From: PWXP01 sp040772845
GTDB taxonomy: Bacteria > Planctomycetota > Planctomycetia > Pirellulales > Thermoguttaceae
Assembly: GCA_040772845.1 (NCBI GenBank)
Contig: JAXGXG010000001.1
Location: forward strand, 3,844,001 to 3,908,000
DNA length: 64,000 nucleotides
Reading direction: 5' to 3'
This document shows, piece after piece, positions 26,423-35,433 of this stretch (its first letter is position 1; every line of letters starts with the position of its first letter). Both the position numbers and the translations under genes were made by a program. A model generated the notes under the pieces. It was not told the DNA's origin, made no database searches, and saw only the letters and a program-made list of their open reading frames with translations.

Positions 26423-26458
26423 ACTTGCAAATTAGAATTCCGTTTCTAATCTGCAAGT
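26423..26458. repeat. 15-bp inverted repeat between defence operon and glycosidase-like gene
   Basis: ACTTGCAAATTAGAA (26423-26437) faces TTCTAATCTGCAAGT (26444-26458), with one mismatch and a 6-bp loop. It is AT-rich, unlike its surroundings. It could terminate the minus-strand glycosidase-like transcript (no T-run follows) or mark an insertion boundary of the defence pair. Confidence 0.5.
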
Positions 26459-26547
26459 GCCGCCCCCTCATTCTAGCGGGCATCTGCTTGTGTAGGCTTC
26501 GGTCGTCCCCGGTGTCCTCGTTGTGATACACAACACCCAGGAAATCC

Positions 26548-29206
26548 CTACTTCCGCTGCACAAGGCAGCCGACGCTCCGCGGGCCGATGTCGAACCGGA
26601 GCCGGGCCTGGCCGTCGGCCACCTCCGCCGAGACGGGACGCTCGTTCCATGCGTCGTAGTATTCCGCCCCGTCGCGGTGATCCACGACCAGCAGTTCGCC
26701 TCGCTGGGTCCGGTAGGCGGCGTTGTACAGCGTCCAAACACACTCGTGTTCCGTACCGAAGCGGTTGGCGTACAGATCTCGCGCCTCGGTCCAAACCAGC
26801 GGCTCCACATCTTCAGAAATGAATGCCTCGGCATGCGCATGCTGCACCCGAAAGGCATTGCGGTAGAACTCGCGCGAATGTTCGTCGCTCTGCAGGCACG
26901 AACCCTTCAGGTAGAAACCTGTCCCGTTGAAGAACGGCACTTTCAGCAGGAACCAGTTGCCATTCTCCAACGGGGCAGAGTAGGTCAGCTCGAACTGCTT
27001 GAAGTTTGGCAAGGCAAACCGGTGCAAGTTGATGTAGTGGGGTGCAACTTGCCCGACACCGGCCCGATACGAGAACATGGCCAGGTAGCTGAACGCACCG
27101 TCATAATACTGGGAATCGATATCGGATGGCACGAACTCGCAGTATGTGGCGATTTCCGGCGGTACGGTCTTGCGGACCGCGTGGGCCAGAATCCCTTCGC
27201 CCGGACTCATGCCCATGGGCGTTCGATGCCCGTGGTTCGTGGCATAGCAAGTGCGAGATTCCGGATTCCTGCCCAATTCATCGACGTACATGCCGTCCGG
27301 CCGGACCTCGTCGGCAAGGCGGCGGTAAATGCTAGTGAGGTGCTCGCGCCACTCGGGCACATAGGGGCACATGGAATGGGCGTCCCAGCTCTTGTGATAG
27401 ATCATCTGCCCGTCGGCGTCGCGAATGCCCCACCGCTCGCGCTCGTCTTGCGTCGGTTTCTGGGCCTTGGTCGAAACGAGGTAGCCGTCCAGGTACATTC
27501 CCACGCGCGTACCAGCGGTACAGACCCAAACCATCTCGCGGCAGCAGGCAGAAACCGCCGCCGATCGTCGGATTGAAGAACCCGTCTACCTGCAAAGGAT
27601 GATCCTCTCCGATCACGTCGCGCCATGCACCGGGTTCGCGCTGCATCACGCCGCATGTGCGGCCGCAGAAGTACCAGGTATCGGCAACCGATCCGATGCA
27701 GACGTCGTCCAGGCACGGGAAGAAGAGTCTGCCGGTAACGGGTGCGTCGCCCAGATTCTTCACGTCCAGTTTCAGCTCCACTTCGTCCATATCGGTGCGT
27801 GTGGCTAGCAGCTCCGCCTGCAATACGAGATCGTCGGCGCGGTACTCGGCCACGGCGTGGAACTGTTTGTCATCGCGTCGAACGTCGGTGACCTTCCACA
27901 GGGTCGAGGGGAGTTCCTTTTCGCCGGCCACCAGTCTGAAAATGGGGCGCCCGTTCAGTTCCACCTTGCCGCCGAGCACCGGCGAGTGGATCGCTTCCCA
28001 GGCCAGGCCATCGCGAACGGCAAACTGGATTTCGGCCGGTGCGCGATCGGGCTTTTCGACCGGCGGATACCAGACCGAAGGAAGTACCGGCTCGGGGAAT
28101 CGCGGTTCCGCGGCGTTGACCGTGACTGCCGCGATACCGAACGCGGCGTTTTGCATCCGGTCGTGGAGCACGAGCCGGTCGATCGGCTTGCCCGGGCTCG
28201 GGCGCAGGGCGTAGACCGCCAGTCCGCAGTTCACGCCGTAACGCCGGCCGGCGACGTGGACGGGCAGCATGCGGTCCGACGTCCCGTCGGCGTAGGCCAC
28301 CTCGAACACCATGCGTTCAGGTTCGTCGAGCCATCGCAGGGGCTGCTTTGTGCGCCAACTGTCGAACCGTTCGGCGTTCGGGTGGTTGGCCGCCAGAAGC
28401 AGCAGAAGTTCGTTTGCTTCAAGGCCGATCGGTACGGAGACGGATTCTTCGCCCTCCGTGGTAGACGCCGGTACGTTGGCAAGCTCGGTCGGCACGGCGA
28501 ACGGCACACCCTCCGCCTCGGTGTGCGGGTTCGCGAACCAGGCGCCGATCGCCAGTGCGGTGCGCCGTTCGGCGGCATCGGCCTTGGCTTCAGGCAGGGG
28601 GATTGGGGTGAATCCCTCCCTGCCTGCCGGCCACGCATTTTCACGCGGCGCGAACTCCAGCATCTCTTCGATCGCGAACTCCGGGAATTCGGCCGCGAGT
28701 TCGACGTAATCGATTTCGAGCTCGGCCTTCGGTCCGAGCGCGTCGATGCCGACGGCCATTCCCCGGGCTCCTCCATGCTCGTCGAGTTTCTGGCGAAAGG
28801 TGTGCCAGCGGCCGTCGGCGATGACGTGGGCAGGTTGAATGGGATAGGTGCTGCGCGTCTTGCCGCCGTCGTCCACACCGATCCAGAACACGTAGCCGTG
28901 CCGGGCGAACTCGCCCTTCGCCCGATATCGCACCGAGACGTACGGCGCGTCGGCCATGTTGAACGCGGCAGGCAACTTGCCCGTCCAACGCATTGCATGA
29001 TTGCGGCCCGGACTCTCGGCTGGCTCATCGCGATTGTCGGTAACGAAGCGAGCACCGTCTTCGGTGCGTTCCCACGCGTGTGTCTTCGGCGGTTGCGGAA
29101 TCCAACCGGGCGATGGAGTCCACTCGACCGACTCCGGTTCAATACGCACTGCCCAAACATCGCTGCCCGTTCCAAGCAGAACGCACATCAAAGCAAGCTC
29201 GAACAA
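26548..29206 (-). pseudogene. DUF6259-like glycoside-hydrolase-fold gene, split by a frameshift
   Basis: Two overlapping frames encode halves of one protein of about 880 residues. The first (from TTG at 29206, with GGGAGGGG just upstream) gives a signal peptide, a carbohydrate-binding-like beta domain, and runs to DGLGLYRWYAR. The second, shifted by one base near 27497-27510, continues with VGMYLDGYLV, the barrel segment MCPYVPEWREHL, GMYVDELGR and CYATNHGHRTPMGM, which resembles the DUF6259 barrel (MCP, D-[EQ], C-Y-x2-x-H-G-H). An extra G in a GTGGGA run would explain the shift. The jump from 'YRWYAR' straight to a mid-barrel strand hints that some barrel sequence is also missing. Programmed frameshifting is possible but there is no obvious stimulator. 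Confidence 0.65.
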
Positions 29207-29297
29207 GATCCCCTCCCACGGTCGTTATCCGTCCACGATTTCACCACACCATCGACCATCGTTCGTGAATGGATCGTAGCCGGGCGCCACGGGGGAG

Positions 29298-29831
29298 TCA
29301 AGCTTCTTCCTTCGCCCGCCTCAGGTACGTGTCGAGGATGATCGGCACCTGATCGGGCGTGACGTTGCCGTGGACGTCGTCGCCGATCATGACCACGGGC
29401 GCCAGGCCGCACGTGCCCAGGCAGCGAGAGCCTTCGAGCGTGAATACGTGGTCCTTGCTGGTCTCGCCCCAGGAGATTCCCAACTCCTCCATGAACTTCT
29501 GGGCGACGCGGTCTGCTCCTTTCACGTAGCAGGCGGTGCCCATGCAAACGTGAATGACGAACTTCCCTCGTGGCGTAAGCCGGAAGAAATGGTAGAAGCT
29601 GGCGACGCCGCTCACCTTGGCCGCAGGTACCTGCAAGAGCTGGGCCACGGCGTCGAGCTGCTCTTCACCCAGGTAGCCGAACGTTTCCTGGACCTTGTGC
29701 AGGACGCCGATCAGGCGGCTTTCTGAATGCGGTTCGTTGCGGCACGTGTCGATCATCGCTGCGATCTCGTCGCCGAGCACCTTGCGCGACGCAGCTTCCA
29801 CTTCCTGCCAATTGTCAGTCGTTGTACTCAT
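29298..29831 (-). CDS. Hydrogenase/NADH dehydrogenase 24-kDa-like subunit (HndA/HydC/NuoE family)
   Basis: 177 residues. It is a thioredoxin-like [2Fe-2S] subunit with the four ligands in HVCMGTACYVKGA and GSRCLGTCGLAP; the N-terminal helical part (LIGVLHKVQETFGYLGEE) is typical of NuoE. In trimeric hydrogenases it completes the electron path between NAD(H) and the H-cluster. The start overlaps the hydrogenase stop by 4 bp (last gene of the operon), implying translational coupling. Confidence 0.9.
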   Translation of the reverse strand: MSTTTDNWQEVEAASRKVLGDEIAAMIDTCRNEPHSESRLIGVLHKVQETFGYLGEEQLDAVAQLLQVPAAKVSGVASFYHFFRLTPRGKFVIHVCMGTACYVKGADRVAQKFMEELGISWGETSKDHVFTLEGSRCLGTCGLAPVVMIGDDVHGNVTPDQVPIILDTYLRRAKEEA

Positions 29832-31588
29832 CGAATTCCTCGCGGCAGCTTGGGCTGATAATGGGTATGCAGCAGTTTGTGGGCTTTCGGAGAGCCTGGG
29901 GCTTCCAGGAAGCTATCGTACAGCTCGCTGATGGCGGGGTTTTCGTACGATTTGCGAAGCTGCTTGCCCTGGTCGATCTTGTAGAGGACGGAGGCTCGCT
30001 TGCGAAGCAGTTCCGGGTCGAGCACCTTCACGCCGCGCGGCGGGTAGGGCTGCCCGCCGCCGCCGATGCAGCCGCCGGGGCAGGCCATAACCTCAATGAC
30101 GTGGAACTGCTTGGCGCCGGTACGGACCTGGTCGAGCAGCGTCTTGGCATTCTGCAGTCCGTTGGCCACGCCTACATGGATATTGTGCTCGCCGACGGCC
30201 ACATAGGCCTCGCGCAATCCTTCGACGGCGCGGACCTCCGTGAAGTCGAGCCGCCCCGCCGGCTTGCCCGTCACCAGTTCGCTGGCCGCCCGCAACGTTG
30301 CCTCCATCACGCCGCCGGTCGTGCCGAAAATGTCGCCCGCGCCGCTCGCCAGGCCCATCGGACTGTCGAACTCGCCTTCCGGCAGATCGGTAAAGCGAAC
30401 GCCCAGGCATTTCATCATCCAGATGCATTCGCGCGTGGTGAGCACAGAGTCCGTGTAGGGCGTGCCGTCGGCCATGGTATGTTCCGGACGCCGCGCCTCG
30501 AACTTCTTCGCCACGCACGGCATGACGGCCACCACGTACACCTGCTTCGGATCGATCCCCTTCCGCTGGGCATAATAGGTCTTCGCAAGCGTCGATAGCA
30601 TGCTCATCGGCGATTTGCAGGTTGAGGCATGCGGGAGCAATTCCGGATAGAACTTCTCCATGAAACTGATCCAGCCGGGCGAGCACGAGGTGATCATCGG
30701 CAGCGGGCCTTCCTTCAGCCGCGTCAGGAACTCGTGCGCCTCTTCGATGATCGTCAGGTCGGCGCCGTAGTCGGTATCGAACACCGCGTCGAATCCCAGT
30801 CGCCGCAACCCGGTGATCATCTGGCCGGTCGCCGGCGTGCCGGGCGCCATGCCGAACCCTTCTCCGATGGCGGCCCGGATGGACGGCGCCGTCTGTACGA
30901 CCACGTGCTTGTCGGGGTCGGCCAGCGCACGCCAAACGTCGTCGGTATCCGAGCGCTCCAAGAATGCCGCCACCGGGCATACGTTGATGCACTGCCCGCA
31001 CTGGATGCACACCGAGTCGTCCATGTTGGCCAGATGGGCCGGGCCAACCACCGTGCCGAACCCGCGTCCGTGCTGGCTCAGGTTGTACACCCCTTGGATT
31101 TCCGCGCAGACGCGGACGCATCGACCGCACAGGATGCATTTGTTCGGATCGCGGACCACCGAGTGGCTGCTGGCTTCGATGGGAAGTTCTTTCCGCTCGC
31201 CTTCAAACAGGCGCGTTCGCACGCCGGTTGCGAAGGCGAGGTTCTGGAGTTCGCAGTTCGTATCGCGTTCGCACGTCTGGCAATCCTTCGTGTGGTTGTC
31301 GAGGATCAGCTCGACGATATCGCGGCGCGCTTCGCGTATCTGCGGCGAATTGGTGGCAACGACCATTCCTTCCCACACCGCCACGCTGCATGCGGCCATA
31401 TAGTAGTCGAATCCCTCGACTTGGACAATGCAGACCCGGCATGAACCGGCGAGGCTCAGGTCGGGATGGTAACACAATCGAGGAATATAGATCCCGATCG
31501 AGTCGGCCGCCTCCATGATGGTCGTGCCTTCGGGCACAGTGACCTGGGTGCCGTCGATGGTCAGATGAATCTGTTTGCGTTTTGCCAT
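29828..31588 (-). CDS. [FeFe]-hydrogenase catalytic subunit (HndD/HydA type)
   Basis: 586 residues. From the N-terminus: a plant-type [2Fe-2S] domain (CYHPDLSLAGSCRVC), the His-Cys3 cluster (HTKDCQTCERDTNC), two [4Fe-4S] sites (CILCGRCVRVCAE, CIQCGQCINVCP), and the H-cluster domain with L1 TSCSPGW, L2 MPCVAKKFEA and L3 MACPGGCIGGGGQP. L1 has Ser where the classic motif has a second Cys (TSCCP), a variant found in NAD(P)-linked multimeric enzymes. With its two neighbours it should form a cytosolic trimer that couples NAD(P)H (possibly with ferredoxin, by bifurcation) to H2. No maturation genes (hydE, F, G) are in this window. Confidence 0.93.
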   Translation of the reverse strand: MAKRKQIHLTIDGTQVTVPEGTTIMEAADSIGIYIPRLCYHPDLSLAGSCRVCIVQVEGFDYYMAACSVAVWEGMVVATNSPQIREARRDIVELILDNHTKDCQTCERDTNCELQNLAFATGVRTRLFEGERKELPIEASSHSVVRDPNKCILCGRCVRVCAEIQGVYNLSQHGRGFGTVVGPAHLANMDDSVCIQCGQCINVCPVAAFLERSDTDDVWRALADPDKHVVVQTAPSIRAAIGEGFGMAPGTPATGQMITGLRRLGFDAVFDTDYGADLTIIEEAHEFLTRLKEGPLPMITSCSPGWISFMEKFYPELLPHASTCKSPMSMLSTLAKTYYAQRKGIDPKQVYVVAVMPCVAKKFEARRPEHTMADGTPYTDSVLTTRECIWMMKCLGVRFTDLPEGEFDSPMGLASGAGDIFGTTGGVMEATLRAASELVTGKPAGRLDFTEVRAVEGLREAYVAVGEHNIHVGVANGLQNAKTLLDQVRTGAKQFHVIEVMACPGGCIGGGGQPYPPRGVKVLDPELLRKRASVLYKIDQGKQLRKSYENPAISELYDSFLEAPGSPKAHKLLHTHYQPKLPRGIR

Positions 31589-31615
31589 AATAGGGCTTTC
31601 GGTGGTTGGCTTGAA

Positions 31616-33796
31616 CTACTTCCGCGCCACGGCGTCAAACCGGCAGACTTCGAAACACTTGCCGCACTTGATGCATCGCGACTGATCGATCTCGTGCGGC
31701 TTCCGCCGTTCGCCGGAGATGCAGTTGACCGGACAGTTGCGGGCGCATACCGTGCAGCCGACGCATTTCTCCGGATCGATTTCATAATGGACCAGGGCCG
31801 TGCATTTGCACGCCGGGCAGCGATTGTCGACAATGTGGGCGAGATACTCGTCGCGGAAATGCTCCAGAGTGCTCAGCACCGGATTGGGCGCGGCGCGGCC
31901 GAGCCCGCACAGCGACGCCTTCTTCATGAGCGTTCCCAGCCGGCGAAGCTTCTCCAGGTCTTCCAAAACGCCCCGCCCCTGCGTGATCCGCTCCAGGATT
32001 TCCAGCATGCGCTTGGTCCCTTCGCGGCAGGGAGTGCATTTGCCGCACGACTCGTCTGCAGAGAACGTCATGAAGAACTTGGCGATATCGATCATGCAGT
32101 CGGTCTCGTCCAGTACGATCATGCCCCCCGAGCCCATAATGGAACCGGCCTTGGTCAGCGTATCGAAATCGACCGGCGTATCGAGCCACGCTGCCGGAAT
32201 GCAGCCGCCGGCCGGCCCGCCGGTCTGGACGGCTTTGATCGCGGCGCCCGTATTCGTGCCGCCTCCGATTCCTTCGACGATTTCGCGCAGTGTGGTCCCC
32301 ATGGGCACCTCGACCAGGCCGGTGTGCTGCACCTTTCCGGCCAGGGCGAAAACCTTGGTCCCGCCGCTCTTCTCGGTCCCGAGTCGCGAGAACCAATCGG
32401 CCCCGTAATTGATCACGGCAGGCACATTGGCGAAGGTTTCGACATTATTGATGACCGTCGGATGCCCCCAGAGCCCGCGCGCGGTCGGATAAGGCGGCCG
32501 GACCCGCGGCTGGCCTCGCTTGCCTTCGATGGAATGGATCAGCGCCGTTTCTTCACCGCAGACGAACGCGCCTGCCCCCAGGCGAATTTCCAAGTCGAAG
32601 TCGAATCCGGAGCCGAGGATGTTCTTCCCCAGGATGCCCCACTCGCGGCAGCGGTCGATTGCATTCTGGATTCGGCGGATGGCCATCGGGTATTCCGCCC
32701 GCACATAGAAGAATCCTTGATGCGCCCCGATCGCAAAGGCGGCGATAATCATGCCCTCGACCACGTTCAGCGGGTCGGATTCGAGCATGCTCCGATCCAT
32801 AAACGCGCCGGGGTCGCCTTCATCGGCATTGCAAATAAGGTACTTGACCGGGGCCTTGGCCTCGTGCCCCATCTTCCATTTCGCACCGGTGAGGAAGCCG
32901 CCGCCCCCGCGCCCCCGAAGCTTCGAACGTGTGACCTCGTCGATCACCCATTTAGGATCGCTCTTCGTCAGAACCGTCGCCAACGCCTCAAAACCGCGAT
33001 AGTAAAAGTATTCTTCGAGGCTCTCCGGAGCAATCACGCCGTTGTGTCGCAACGCAACACGCGTTTGCCGGTTGAAAAAGGCCACGTCGCCGTAAATCTC
33101 GAAAAACTTGCGACCCACCGTCTTGCCGGAGATCTTCAGACGATTCACGACACGCCCGCCGACAATGTGCTCCCGGATCACCTCGCCCACTTCCTCTTCG
33201 TCGTGGACGCGATAGAGCGTCTTGTCCGGCCGGATGAGCAGGTGCCAGCACGTGCCGATGTCTTCCTTGCCGCACGCCCCGAAACAGCTTGCCGGTGTCA
33301 GCCGAACGCCATCGGAGGCCGCGCCGGCCTCGCGCAGTTTCGCGGAAAGCACATCCGCCAAAGGAGCCGAACCTTTCCAACCACAACGCTGACTTTGACA
33401 ATACAGGATTTCGTACTCGGCAGGTTGGGCGATAGGGCCGTCCAGAGTCTTGTCCCAGAGAGGCTTGCCGCCCAGGATGTGTTGCGTGAAGATCTCATGG
33501 ACCATAGCGCGGTCGACATGCTCGTATTTCACCGGCAATTTGCCCGGCGCCAGGATGCCGACAAGCGGTTCCCGGCTGCATCGCCCGGTACAGCCGGTTT
33601 GGTACAGGAGGATGTCGTCGCGTGCGGACGCCGCAATGTGTTTGCGGAACTCCTCGTACACGTCTTGGGCGCCAGCCGCGTTCTCGCACGTTGCGGATCC
33701 CACCTGAATACGAATACGACCCTCGGGTTCCTGCTCGCGCAGCGCCTGCTGGGCCCGATTCCGTAATGTCTCAAATTGCTCGGTGATGGTAGCCAT
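31616..33796 (-). CDS. NADH-binding diaphorase subunit of [FeFe]-hydrogenase (HndC/HydB/NuoF) with two N-terminal thioredoxin-like [2Fe-2S] domains
   Basis: 726 residues from the ATG at 33796; the longer open frame upstream is not protein-like. Two thioredoxin-like ferredoxin domains come first (about 1-110, with GSATCENAAG and GCTGRCSRE; about 125-235, with CQSQRCGW and SCFGACGKED). The NuoF core has the FMN/NADH motifs GRGGGGFLTGAKW and NADEGDPGAFMDR, and the N3-type cluster SCGKCTPCREG. The tail has CPACKC and two [4Fe-4S] motifs (CVGCTVCARNCP, CIKCGKCFEVC). HydB/HndC usually has one such N-terminal domain, so the second looks like a fusion of an HndB-like protein. It is the first gene of the operon; hydA follows after 27 bp. 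Confidence 0.92.
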   Translation of the reverse strand: MATITEQFETLRNRAQQALREQEPEGRIRIQVGSATCENAAGAQDVYEEFRKHIAASARDDILLYQTGCTGRCSREPLVGILAPGKLPVKYEHVDRAMVHEIFTQHILGGKPLWDKTLDGPIAQPAEYEILYCQSQRCGWKGSAPLADVLSAKLREAGAASDGVRLTPASCFGACGKEDIGTCWHLLIRPDKTLYRVHDEEEVGEVIREHIVGGRVVNRLKISGKTVGRKFFEIYGDVAFFNRQTRVALRHNGVIAPESLEEYFYYRGFEALATVLTKSDPKWVIDEVTRSKLRGRGGGGFLTGAKWKMGHEAKAPVKYLICNADEGDPGAFMDRSMLESDPLNVVEGMIIAAFAIGAHQGFFYVRAEYPMAIRRIQNAIDRCREWGILGKNILGSGFDFDLEIRLGAGAFVCGEETALIHSIEGKRGQPRVRPPYPTARGLWGHPTVINNVETFANVPAVINYGADWFSRLGTEKSGGTKVFALAGKVQHTGLVEVPMGTTLREIVEGIGGGTNTGAAIKAVQTGGPAGGCIPAAWLDTPVDFDTLTKAGSIMGSGGMIVLDETDCMIDIAKFFMTFSADESCGKCTPCREGTKRMLEILERITQGRGVLEDLEKLRRLGTLMKKASLCGLGRAAPNPVLSTLEHFRDEYLAHIVDNRCPACKCTALVHYEIDPEKCVGCTVCARNCPVNCISGERRKPHEIDQSRCIKCGKCFEVCRFDAVARK

Positions 33797-34114
33797 CAAA
33801 TAACCCACCGTGGTGTATTGTGCAACGGGTAGATCCGGGGCCCTGAAACGAGCGCCCGAACTTGAAGCGTTTTGGGGGGTGGAATAGCCAATATGTCGGC
33901 ACCGCGTCCCCAGACAGGAGGCGTAACCACTCTCCGGCAGCCATTCTCCATGTGCCGCCTCGACGTAGGGTACCCCAGCATGTTGACCGCGCTGGGGATT
34001 GTACGTCGAGTAGACGATTCTGTAAAGCGGCCTCGTTGGAATCCTTGTGTGAGCATCGGGCGACGCCCGCCTTGCGAGGGGGTTGTTTTGTCGCGCCGAT
34101 TCTGGAAAATGCCC

Positions 34115-34144
34115 TTGACCCGCCCCCCCTGGTTTTGCTATCTT
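34115..34144 (+). promoter_or_regulatory. Predicted promoter of the fabH-like gene
   Basis: TTGACC (34115-34120), an 18-bp spacer and TATCTT (34139-34144), 52 bp before the start codon. The rest of the 400-bp divergent gap back to the hydrogenase operon shows no gene and no clear promoter for the operon. Confidence 0.55.
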
Positions 34145-34196
34145 CTCAGACTTCCCTGCGGACGCACCAAGGCTTTTGCCAGCGAGAAAGTATGCT

Positions 34197-35204
34197 ATGA
34201 AATTCGGTTCTATTGGTCCGATTGCAATCCATCTCCCCGAACTGGTCGAGGACAACGACCTGTTGGCCGAGCGCCATCCGCGCTGGGATATGGAGTTGAT
34301 CTATAAAAAGACGGGCATTCGCGAGCGGCACATTGCTGCCGAAGGCGAATGTGCGTCTGATCTGGGGGTGGCCGCAGCCGAAAAACTCTTCGACGAATTC
34401 GGAATCGACCGGAACTCCATCGACTTCTTGCTCCTGTGTACCCAAAGCCCGGATATTCCGTTGCCAACGACGGCTTGCCTGATGCAAGAGCGACTGCGGT
34501 TGCCGACCCGGGTTGGGGCCTTGGATTTCAACCTGGGATGTTCCGGTTTCGTCTATGGCCTGGCCCTGGCCGATGGACTGATTCGAGGTGGACTGGCCGA
34601 ACGCGTGCTGCTGATTACGGCTGAGACCTATTCGAAGTACATCGATCCGGATGACCGTTCGTTACGGACGATCTTTGGCGACGGAGCAGCCGCAACCCTG
34701 GTCGAAGCGGCCGACGAACCGTCCCTGGGGCCTTTTGTCTTCGGAACCGATGGGAGTGGCGCCAACGCGTTGTTGGTGACCGAAGGCGGTCTCCGGCCTC
34801 CGGCCGATGCCTTGCAGCCCAGCAAACGAAAACGCTGGGCCAGTTCCCTGTTCATGGACGGCCCGGCCCTGGTGAAGTTCACCCTGGACGTCGTTCCGCC
34901 GCTAGTCGAAGAACTCCTTGAAAAGGCGCAGTTGAATCGGGAAGCCATCGATTTGTACCTGGTTCACCAGGCCACACGCCACATGATGGAGCACCTCCAG
35001 GTGCGCTTGCACATCCCTGCCGAACAGATGCCCGAAATGCTCGAGACGTGCGGCAATACCGTCTCCTCCACCTTGCCGCTGTTGATCCGTGAACTCCGCC
35101 GCAACGGCGGACTGCGGCCCGGAATGCGTACGATCCCCATCGGCTTCGGCGTCGGTTTCTCCTGGGGCGGCTGCCTCTGGACCGAAACGTACGAGGGGAA
35201 GTAA
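34197..35204 (+). CDS. 3-oxoacyl-ACP synthase III family protein
   Basis: 335 residues from the ATG at 34197. The thiolase-fold active site is complete: nucleophilic Cys in DFNLGCSGFVYGLA, His in LVHQATRHMMEH, and Asn in TCGNTVSSTLP. FabH condenses acetyl-CoA with malonyl-ACP to start fatty acid synthesis. Planctomycetes carry several paralogues, and this one could instead act in hydrocarbon or secondary lipid synthesis, so no symbol is given. It is transcribed alone, divergent from the hydrogenase operon. Confidence 0.88.
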   Translation: MKFGSIGPIAIHLPELVEDNDLLAERHPRWDMELIYKKTGIRERHIAAEGECASDLGVAAAEKLFDEFGIDRNSIDFLLLCTQSPDIPLPTTACLMQERLRLPTRVGALDFNLGCSGFVYGLALADGLIRGGLAERVLLITAETYSKYIDPDDRSLRTIFGDGAAATLVEAADEPSLGPFVFGTDGSGANALLVTEGGLRPPADALQPSKRKRWASSLFMDGPALVKFTLDVVPPLVEELLEKAQLNREAIDLYLVHQATRHMMEHLQVRLHIPAEQMPEMLETCGNTVSSTLPLLIRELRRNGGLRPGMRTIPIGFGVGFSWGGCLWTETYEGK

Positions 35205-35205
35205 G

Positions 35206-35284
35206 TGGGAGTTGGAAGCTGGAAGTTGGGTAGGGCGTTCTGCCGGAATCTGAGATCTGAGATCTGAGATTTGAGATTTGAGAC
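35206..35284. repeat. Heptanucleotide microsatellites
   Basis: Bases 35206-35230 are G-G-[GA]-A-G-[CT]-T heptads (as at 50920). Bases 35246-35284 are T-G-A-G-A-T-[CT] heptads. They start right after the fabH-like stop. The rest up to the lipoprotein gene shows nothing else. Confidence 0.7.
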
Positions 35285-35433
35285 ATCGAATCCCGAGATT
35301 CGGCATTGACGTGGGATGAGGTTTCCGCGTAAGGTCCGCGCGAAAGCGTGGGAGGATCCCCACGCAAGACGGCGCATTCTCCATCTGCTCGGGCTTGCGC
35401 CCTTTGGGTTCTTGTCGTCTTCCCCGGCGGACC

